The translations under genes and the position numbers were made by a program. A stretch of DNA of 34,167 nucleotides, from the NCBI GenBank assembly GCA_019118745.1, contig DWYJ01000078.1, positions 1 to 34,167 of the forward strand. Reading direction: 5' to 3'. Positions 27,801-34,167 of the stretch are shown here, one piece after another. The first letter of the stretch is position 1. The number at the start of each line of letters is the position of its first letter. The notes beneath the pieces were generated by a model. The model was not told the origin of the DNA and searched no databases. It saw nothing but the letters and a program-made list of their open reading frames with translations. This stretch comes from Candidatus Desulfovibrio gallistercoris. Lineage in GTDB: Bacteria > Desulfobacterota > Desulfovibrionia > Desulfovibrionales > Desulfovibrionaceae.

Positions 27801-29059
27801 TCAAAAGACCGTGTCGATGACGGCTCCGGCCAGCAGACGGCCTTCAGCGTCATAGACGGCGGCGATCTGGCCGGGCGCGCTGGGGAAGTGGGGGGCCTGC
27901 GCCTCGTCGAGCCGGATGTGCAGGCAGCCGTCGGGCTGGAGGCGGACCTCAGCCGGGACGGGCCGCTGGCGGTAGCGCAGCCTGACGAACAGGGGAGCGT
28001 CGAACAGCGGCTTCACCGCTGCGGGCGGCAGGAAACAGTTGGCCGGGCCGGTATGGCAGCCCCGCATGGCAAGCTGCGCCCGGCCGCCCACCAGCAGGGC
28101 CTGACGGGCTAGGTCCTTGCCGAGCACGTAGAGCGGCTCGCTATGGGCTATGCCGAGCCCGCGGCGCTGGCCTTCCGTATAGCGCCAGAGCCCGTCATGC
28201 CGGGCCAGGGGGCGTTCCCCGTCCGGGGTGCGCAGGAGGACGGGCCCGCCGGGAGGCGGCGAGATGCCGTCCGCGGCCCAGTGCCGCCGCAGGAAATCGC
28301 GGTAGGCGTCTTCCCCGGCGGGGATGAAGCAGATCTCCTGGCTCTCGGCGGGCAGGGGGACGGTCAGTCCGGCGGCGGCGACGATGGCCCGGCAATCCTG
28401 CTTGGTGAGACCGGCAAGGGGGAAAAGCGCGTGCCGCAGGGCCTCCGACGGCACGAGCGCAAGAAAATAGGCCTGATCTTTCTGTTCGTCCGCTGCGGGC
28501 ACGAGCAGATGTTGTCCGGTAGTGGGGTGGACGGCGCAGCGGGCGTAATGTCCCGTGGCCAGCCTTTCGGCGGACAGCCGGTGCGCCGCTTCCCGCAGGA
28601 CGCCGAATTTTATGGACGCATTGCACAGGGCGCAGGGATTGGGCGTCCGGCCCTGTGCATAGGCGCGAACAAAGGGCCGGATGACCGCCCGGGAAAAACG
28701 TTCGCGGGCGTCCAGCAGGTACAGGGGGACGCCGAGATGGCGGCAGGCCTCACTCAGGCCGGGCAGGGCGGGGGAGATGGCGGCCGCCCCGTCGCCGGAC
28801 AGGCTCGCGGGCATAGCCGGGGCAAGAGGGGCACGGGGCCCGTCCGCTGTGGTGGGGACGTGCCAGAGGCGCGGGGCGTCTTCCTCCGCGGAAAGTGGAA
28901 GACCGCCGGGCGGCAGGGATCCGCCGGCGGTCGTTGAGGCATCGACAGGGGGGAGGAAGAGGCCGTGCAGCGCCAGCAGCTCATGGCCTTGTTCCCGGAG
29001 GCGACAGAGCGCGCAGAGGCTGTCCACGCCGCCGCTGACGGCTACGGCGATGCGGGCCA

Positions 29060-29060
<1 letters not shown>
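27801..29060 (-). CDS. mnmA: tRNA-specific 2-thiouridylase MnmA
   Basis: MnmA adds sulfur to position 2 of the wobble uridine in Glu, Gln and Lys tRNAs. The PP-loop SGGVDS is at residues 9-14. The two catalytic cysteines are Cys146 (PNPCALCN) and Cys244 (SQEICFIP), and YTEGQRRGLG and the C-terminal barrel are present. At 419 residues it is about 50 longer than usual. The extra lies at about residues 37-100, a Pro/Ala/Gly-rich stretch between the first strand and the next helix. The start overlaps the glnQ stop (TGATG), so mnmA is translationally coupled to a polar amino-acid transporter, an unexpected partner. Confidence 0.93.
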
Positions 29061-29792
<732 letters not shown>

Positions 29793-29806
<14 letters not shown>

Positions 29807-30662
29807 CATAGTAGTTCAGGCGGGATTCCATTATGCTGACAACCTTGGAGAGCAGCAGCGTGATGATCAGGTAGATGAGGGCAACGACCGTGTAAGTCTC
29901 GAAATACAGGTAGCTGTTGTTGGCGAAGCTGCGCGCCCGCTGCATGAGGTCGGGCATGGACACCACGGAGACCAGCGCCGTGTCCTTGAGCATGGCGATG
30001 CATTCGTTGCCGATGGGCGGCAGGATGGTGCGCCAGGCCTGCGGCAGGATGACGTAGAACATGGTCTGGAAGCGATTGAAGCCCAGGGAGCGGGCGGCTT
30101 CGGTCTGGCCTTTGGAAATGGCCAGGATGCCCGCACGGAAGACTTCGCCCATGTAGGCGCCGTAGCAGAAGCTGATGGAGATGACGGCCGCGGCCGTGCG
30201 GCTCAGCTGCAAAAGGCCGGAAAGGGCGTAGTAGAAATAAAAGATCTGCACCAGCAGCGGGATGCCGCGGATGACCTCCACGTAGGTGGACGCCACAAGA
30301 TTGATGAGCCTGTTGCGGGAAATGCGGCCAAGGCCCGTCAGCAGGCCCAGCGGCACGGCGCAGCAGATGGAGAGGAGCGTCACCTGGAAGGTGGCGGCAA
30401 GCCCGTCAGGGACGAAGGTGAGGATGTCGCGGTAGGGTTCGGGTTTGAACCATGCCAGACAGCAGAGCGTGATGACGGCGCCGGCCAGGGCGATGGACCA
30501 GGCGTTGACGATGCGCCATTCACGGGGATCGGGAATGGACGGGCCCTCGGTGACCATGATGATGGTATTCTTGCTCTGGCCGTCGCGGCTGTCGGGCATG
30601 GCGTTTTCTTCAGTCACCATGACGATGTTGCCTTTGCTCTGGCCTTCGATCTTGTCCTGCAT
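29793..30662 (-). CDS. glnP: Polar amino-acid ABC transporter permease with duplicated N-terminus
   Basis: This 289-residue HisM/GlnP-type permease has membrane segments at about residues 54-72, 88-110, 125-150, 160-180 and 252-275. The EAA loop that docks the ATPase is [24 protein letters not shown]. The first 50 residues, ahead of the first helix, are unusual: residues 7-27 and 28-48 are tandem copies ([12 protein letters not shown] and [12 protein letters not shown]) with an exact 63-base period. This polar extension should be cytoplasmic and is not part of the family core. An ATG further inside could be the true start, but the reading from 30662 is open and in frame. Confidence 0.9.
30519..30644. 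repeat. 63-bp tandem duplication in the 5' end of glnP
   Basis: Two diverged 63-base units (30582-30644 and 30519-30581) encode the repeated 21-residue segments. Both carry GGCCAGAGCAA and a methionine-valine-threonine block. The divergence at third positions shows that the duplication is not recent. Confidence 0.85.
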
Positions 30663-30731
30663 TGCCGGTTTTCCTGAGTAGGTAAGACGTCAGCGTGCGG
30701 GGGCACGCGGCCCCCGCACCATATGCGGGCC

Positions 30732-31472
30732 CTAGTTGGCGGCGCCCATCCACTTTTCCTTGAGCTTGGCTTCGGTGCCGTTCTCACGCACGATCTTGAT
30801 GCCCTTGTTGAGCTTTTCCACCAGGTCCTTGCGGCCCTTCTTGACGGTGAAACCGTAGTATTCGGCATCGTCGGTGATCAGCGCGATGTTGAGCTTCTTG
30901 GCGTATTCGGCCTTTTTGTTCATGTAGTACATGGCCACCGGGTCGTCGCAGATGACGGCGTCGATGCGGCCGGCCACCATGTCCTGGATGGCCAGGCCCA
31001 CGTCGTCGTATTCGCGGATGGTGGCGCCCACGTTGGCCTTCTGCATGACGAAGATGCCGGTGGTGCCGATCTGACCGCCCACGCTCTTGCCCTTGAGGTC
31101 TTCGAGCTTGGCGATGGACTTGCCGGCCGGCATGATCACGGCCTGATGCACTTCATAGTAGGGGTCGGAGAAGTCGAAAGCCTTCTGGCGTTCGGGGGTG
31201 ATGGTGGTGGAGGAGGCCACGATGTCGTAGTTGCCCGCGGCCACGCCGGCAAAGATGCCGTCCCAGGCGATGTTGCGGATCTCCACCTCGAAGCCGGCGG
31301 CTTCAGCCACGGCGCGGATGTAGTCGAAGGAATAGCCGATGGGGGTCTTGTCCTTGTCGAGCGTTTCCATGGGCGGCCACGTGCAGTCGCCGGCCACGAT
31401 GTAGGTTTCGGCAGCCGCGGGGCTGCACCAGAGGGTCAGGGCCAGCAGGGCCAGGGCAAATTTGCGCAGCAT
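30732..31472 (-). CDS. glnH: Polar amino-acid ABC transporter, substrate-binding protein
   Basis: This 246-residue periplasmic protein has a signal peptide (residues 1-20, MLRKFALALLALTLWCSPAAA) and a bilobed binding fold: CTWPPMETLDKD, GYSFDYIRAVAE, WDGIFAGVAAGNYDIVASSTTITPERQKAFDFSDPYYE, and GRIDAVICDDPVAMYYM. These match the HisJ/GlnH/ArtJ class. The AAxAET cleavage site fits export. The ATG at 31472 has GGAGG seven bases ahead; a longer frame upstream is rejected. The gene heads the glnH-glnP-glnQ-mnmA unit and has its own promoter with a structured leader. Glutamine or arginine are equally possible ligands. Confidence 0.92.
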   Translation of the reverse strand: MLRKFALALLALTLWCSPAAAETYIVAGDCTWPPMETLDKDKTPIGYSFDYIRAVAEAAGFEVEIRNIAWDGIFAGVAAGNYDIVASSTTITPERQKAFDFSDPYYEVHQAVIMPAGKSIAKLEDLKGKSVGGQIGTTGIFVMQKANVGATIREYDDVGLAIQDMVAGRIDAVICDDPVAMYYMNKKAEYAKKLNIALITDDAEYYGFTVKKGRKDLVEKLNKGIKIVRENGTEAKLKEKWMGAAN

Positions 31473-31609
31473 TGTGCATCCTCCAATGATGAAATACGTA
31501 TCTGTCCGGCCTGCCATAGGCCGGACGCATGCGCACGGCGGCGCTGCCGACGGGCCCGCCCGACGGGGCGGAGGCCACGGCCGTCAGCCGTGCCGCAAAA
31601 AGTTCTTCG
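31473..31609 (-). promoter_or_regulatory. Structured 5' leader of the glnH unit
   Basis: The leader is about 130 bases long. It holds GTCCGGCCT/AGGCCGGAC (31504-31526, 9-bp perfect stem, 5-base loop) and CACGGC/GCCGTG (near 31577-31593), plus further GC-rich complementary runs. Neither hairpin is followed by a T tract, so this does not look like a simple terminator. Confidence 0.5.
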
Positions 31610-31638
31610 TATGTAGCTGCGGGGGGCTGATGCGTCAA
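31610..31638 (-). promoter_or_regulatory. Sigma-70 promoter of the glnH unit
   Basis: On the minus strand TTGACG (31638-31633), a 17-base spacer, then TACATA (31615-31610). The -35 matches five of six bases. It begins five bases after the stop codon of the NYN-domain gene. Confidence 0.7.
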
Positions 31639-31642
31639 GCCC

Positions 31643-32287
31643 TCACCATGAGTTGCCGGGATTGGGCTCCTTGTCTTCCTGCGGCGGGATCGCCGTGGCC
31701 GGGACGGTCAGGCGGCCGACGTTCTCGTTGTCCGCATCGTCCCGTTCGTCCTTGAGGGCCTGCTGGACGAACCAGTCCTCACGGATGCGCCACGAGGCCG
31801 CCGCCGTATAGGCGGGGGAGGAGTAGCCCACGGACAGCACGAGCGTACGGCGGGCGTGTTCCTGCAGGCGGATGAGCAGGGGGGTGAAATCGGCGTCCCC
31901 GGAAAGGATGATGAATTCGTCGAACTTGGTGGGGTGGGAAAGGTCGTCCATGCAGTCCATGACCAGGTGGATGTCGGTGCTGGTCTTGCCGCGCGAGGTC
32001 AGCGGCGGGCAGTCCACCACCTGGAAGGCGCTGCGGGTGAACTGGTGCCGGAACTCCTGATAGCGCTGCGGATTGAGGTAGCACATGCGTTTGAGGATGC
32101 GGCGGCGCACGCCGTCGCCGTAGAGGATGCGCAGGGCATGGTTCTCCAGCCAGCGCACCCAGCGGTAGGGCGTGCTGCCGAAGGCGCGGGCCGCTTCGGG
32201 GTCCGCCTCCAGAAATCGCGTGTAAATATTGTCAAAATCCACATACAAGGCACTGAACACTTCATCGAAACCACTGAATCGGGCCAT
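31643..32287 (-). CDS. NYN-domain (PIN-like) protein
   Basis: This is a 214-residue member of the NYN/LabA-type family, predicted ribonucleases of the PIN-like fold. The acidic residues expected in the active site are present: Asp17 and Asp19 in YVDFDN, Asp105 in TSTDIHLVMD, Asp111, and Asp131 and Asp133 in SGDADFTPL. The last 30 residues are polar and probably disordered (VPATAIPPQEDKEPN). The ATG at 32287 has GAGGAACAA ahead. It is divergent from the O-antigen-ligase-like gene. Its RNA target is unknown; DNA-binding or signalling roles have been suggested for relatives. Confidence 0.85.
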   Translation of the reverse strand: MARFSGFDEVFSALYVDFDNIYTRFLEADPEAARAFGSTPYRWVRWLENHALRILYGDGVRRRILKRMCYLNPQRYQEFRHQFTRSAFQVVDCPPLTSRGKTSTDIHLVMDCMDDLSHPTKFDEFIILSGDADFTPLLIRLQEHARRTLVLSVGYSSPAYTAAASWRIREDWFVQQALKDERDDADNENVGRLTVPATAIPPQEDKEPNPGNSW

Positions 32288-32410
32288 CTTTGTTCCTCAA
32301 AAAAAACAAAAAAATCTCAGAACGGGGGAAAATCGCTGACGATCTCCCCCCAGCGGTTGTACACAGCCGGGGCCATGCTGTCCAGACGCCGGAGCGCCCG
32401 GCCGACGGAC

Positions 32411-32439
32411 TTGAATTTGCCGGGCGTGTCGGCTAGCCT
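32411..32439 (+). promoter_or_regulatory. Weak candidate promoter for the ligase-like gene
   Basis: TTGAAT (32411-32416), a 17-base spacer and TAGCCT (32434-32439). The -10 is poor. The ATG follows at 32458, so the leader would be short, and no ribosome-binding site is visible. Confidence 0.3.
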
Positions 32440-32457
32440 AGCCCCCACGAGTGCCGT

Positions 32458-33786
32458 ATGTGGAATGCCTTTTCCGATCTCTTTCCGCGGACATCCCCGC
32501 ACGCGCTGCGGACCCTCTGGCGTGAGGACCGCGCCGGGTTCTGGTATGCCGCCCTGTTCTGGACCTTCTGGCTGTCTTTGGCGAGCTTCCCCATCGGGTA
32601 CGGGGCGCGGGAGGTGCTGCCGCCCCTGTGCGCCATCTTCCTCTTCTGCTATTACCGTCATGCCTGGTCGCGTTCCGTGTGGCGGCGTCTGACCCTGCGG
32701 CCCCTGTTCTATTGTTTGTGGGCCATGATCGCGCTGGGCGTGCTGTTCTCCGGGGACATGCTCTCCTCCCTGCTGCATGCGGGCACGGGGATCAACAAGG
32801 GCTTCATCCTGCCCATCATCGGCATGGAATGCGTCCGGGACGGCAGGGATCTGCGGCGGCTCGTGGCGGCCTGCATCGTGGCCTGCTTCTGGGAAGGGAT
32901 GGACGGCATCTGGCAGGCCTGGACGGGCTACGATTTCATCATGAACTATCCGCTCAACAGCGGTCGCCTTACCGGCAGCCTGGGGGACTACTCCGTCGGC
33001 AACTACATCGCCCTGGCCATCATCCCCGCGCTGGGCGGCTGGCACATGCTGCGCCGGCATGCCGGTCCGGCAAAGAGCCTCGCCGTCTGCGCCGTCCTGC
33101 TGGCTCCGGCCTTCTTCCTGCTGCAAGGGGCCAGCAGCCGCAGCGGCATACTGGCCGTGGCCTCGGCCTTCGGCTTCTGGTGGCTGCTGAGCAGGCAGCG
33201 GCTGAATATCCTGCCGTTGGCAGGGGGGGCGGGCGTCATGCTGGGCTATGCGTTCCTGCAGGCCTCGCGCCTTGACCCCGAGACCGTGGCCAATGACGGA
33301 CGCTGGAGCCTCTGGGAACTGGGCTGGAAGGTCTTTTGCGAACATCCTTTTTTTGGTGCGGGAGCGGGGCAGTACAATGCCGCCTTCCGGGAGCTGGGGC
33401 TGGTCCCGGCCAGGGACGCCATCACCATCAGTCATCCCCACAATCTCTATCTGGACATCCTCTACGCGCACGGCATCGTCGGCTTCCTGCTGGGCATGGC
33501 CTTTCTCGCGGGTTTTGCCTGGTGGGGCTATGTCCGCATCCGGCGGCAGCTCGCGCTCCGTCCGCGAGATGACGGCGGCCGCCTGTACTGGACGTTGGCG
33601 GGCTGGTTCTGGGTGGGCTACATGGGCTGGCTGGTCAACGGCATCTTCGGACACGACTTTTACCGCATATGGTGGCTGGCGCTGGCCATGACCTACCTAG
33701 GGATATTCGTTGGGGCCATCGTCAATGGCGAAGATCCGCCCGCGGCGCAACCTGTCCCCTCCGGCGGGACAGGACAACCGGTATAG
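32458..33786 (+). CDS. O-antigen ligase / Wzy-type polymerase-like membrane protein
   Basis: This 442-residue protein has about ten to twelve membrane segments and one long loop at about residues 270-330. That loop contains GRWSLWELGWKVFCEHPFFGAGAGQYN and SHPHNLYLDILYAHGIVGF, the conserved Wzy_C/O-antigen-ligase pattern with its histidines (326 and 328). Members join O-antigen to lipid A-core or polymerise glycan repeats on the periplasmic side. WaaL and Wzy cannot be told apart here, and no other glycan genes are visible in the window. The C-terminus is a short polar Pro-rich tail. The ATG at 32458 lacks a clear ribosome-binding site. A terminator follows. Confidence 0.85.
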   Translation: MWNAFSDLFPRTSPHALRTLWREDRAGFWYAALFWTFWLSLASFPIGYGAREVLPPLCAIFLFCYYRHAWSRSVWRRLTLRPLFYCLWAMIALGVLFSGDMLSSLLHAGTGINKGFILPIIGMECVRDGRDLRRLVAACIVACFWEGMDGIWQAWTGYDFIMNYPLNSGRLTGSLGDYSVGNYIALAIIPALGGWHMLRRHAGPAKSLAVCAVLLAPAFFLLQGASSRSGILAVASAFGFWWLLSRQRLNILPLAGGAGVMLGYAFLQASRLDPETVANDGRWSLWELGWKVFCEHPFFGAGAGQYNAAFRELGLVPARDAITISHPHNLYLDILYAHGIVGFLLGMAFLAGFAWWGYVRIRRQLALRPRDDGGRLYWTLAGWFWVGYMGWLVNGIFGHDFYRIWWLALAMTYLGIFVGAIVNGEDPPAAQPVPSGGTGQPV

Positions 33787-33814
33787 ACGGTAGCAGGAAA
33801 GCAGGAAAAAAAAG

Positions 33815-33836
33815 AGGGGGCGAAAGCCCCCTTTTC
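33815..33836 (+). terminator. Rho-independent terminator of the ligase-like gene
   Basis: GGGGGC, loop GAAA, GCCCCC, then TTTT, preceded by a run of eight As. It lies about 30 bases past the stop codon. Confidence 0.9.
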
Positions 33837-33882
33837 CGTAGCTGTCTTTAGAGCCTGCCGGCACTCTTTGCTGCTTGTTTTT

Positions 33883-34012
33883 TGGGGGAGGGGGAACCCC
33901 TCGCTCTGCTGTCGATGCCCGTAAGGCTCCTACGTCGCCAAACGGGCACGGCCCTGCGGGCCGCCTTCCGGTCGCGCTCTGCTGTCGATGCCCGTAAGGC
34001 TCCTGCGTCGTC
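33883..34012. repeat. G/C-run intergenic repeat, copy with doubled core unit
   Basis: This starts GGGGGAGGGGGAACCCC and contains the 36-bp unit twice: at 33902-33937 (one mismatch from the 19140-19175 copy) and again at 33975-34010 (identical to it). Between them is the CGGGCACGGCC...GGTCG palindromic block. The second unit looks like an internal duplication. Confidence 0.88.
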
Positions 34013-34112
34013 CAGGGCTGTCGATCAAGTTTTATTCATTATTTCAGTAGATACAGCGAATTTGCCGTACATGTCCCGTCTGCTCTGAGGGGCGGTGCGC
34101 TGCACATCCCTG
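34013..34112. other. Intergenic, nothing recognised
   Basis: About 100 bases of mixed composition between two repeat parts. I see no gene, promoter or RNA signature in it. Confidence 0.5.
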
Positions 34113-34167
34113 TTTTTCCCCTGATAAAAGCGCGCTGGGGAGGGGATGGGGGGCGTGGGGGGAAGGG
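34113..34167. repeat. Edge module of the G/C-run repeat at the window end
   Basis: This is nearly identical to the reverse complement of 19231-19285 (TTTTCCCCTG, then A/GTAAAAGCGCGCTGGGGA and the G runs). It ends in GGGGGGAAGGG, the left edge of the 19121 copy, so another element probably continues past the window. Confidence 0.85.

Noticed and set aside
32317-33654. 445-codon minus-strand frame opposite the ligase-like gene
   Set aside because: It is the antisense shadow of a clear Wzy_C-type membrane protein.

Overview
The window is GC-rich bacterial chromosome, most probably from a Desulfovibrio-like sulfate reducer (Desulfovibrionaceae). This is an inference from the gene types: a PxxKW cysteine-rich protein, an iron-sulfur flavoprotein-type reductase, a stand-alone FlhG/MinD-type ATPase, and long G/C-run hairpins between genes. 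No database search was possible. I see no rRNA, tRNA, CRISPR array, prophage or transposase.

Layout. The first 409 bases hold an AG dinucleotide tract and a G/C-rich hairpin. From about 11.7 kb down to 0.4 kb the genes run on the minus strand, tightly packed and often overlapping: M20 peptidase, mnmG, a PilZ membrane protein, a CorC-like CBS protein, lnt, prfB (with its programmed +1 frameshift), a degenerate GGDEF-like protein, a FlhG/MinD ATPase, HU and dapA. A terminator follows dapA, and then comes a flavoprotein reductase. Further minus-strand units are the PxxKW gene (own promoter and terminator), rnr-murJ (1-nt overlap) and a Bax-inhibitor-1 family gene with a strong promoter. Plus-strand units are a secreted cyclophilin, an unidentified membrane protein, and the chaperone operon dnaJ/cbpA-cbpM-clpB.

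From 23.9 to 32.3 kb the minus strand carries an orphan TauA-like binding protein with a lower-GC feel, an agmatinase-family ureohydrolase, its probable sigma-54 activator (split by one extra base in a G7 tract), mnmA, a polar amino-acid ABC transporter (glnQ, glnP, glnH) and a NYN-domain protein. An O-antigen-ligase-like gene closes the window on the plus strand.

Most notable points. (1) ClpB lacks about 70 residues carrying the whole NBD1 Walker A region, as a precise in-frame deletion. (2) The agmatinase gene has a textbook sigma-54 promoter and an upstream array of TATTCA half-sites, and the adjacent activator gene is frameshifted in a homopolymer, so the switch may be broken, phase-variable or mis-sequenced. 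(3) A modular family of G/C-run inverted repeats recurs in at least five intergenic places with conserved ends and changing interiors. (4) prfB keeps the canonical autoregulatory frameshift at codon 26.
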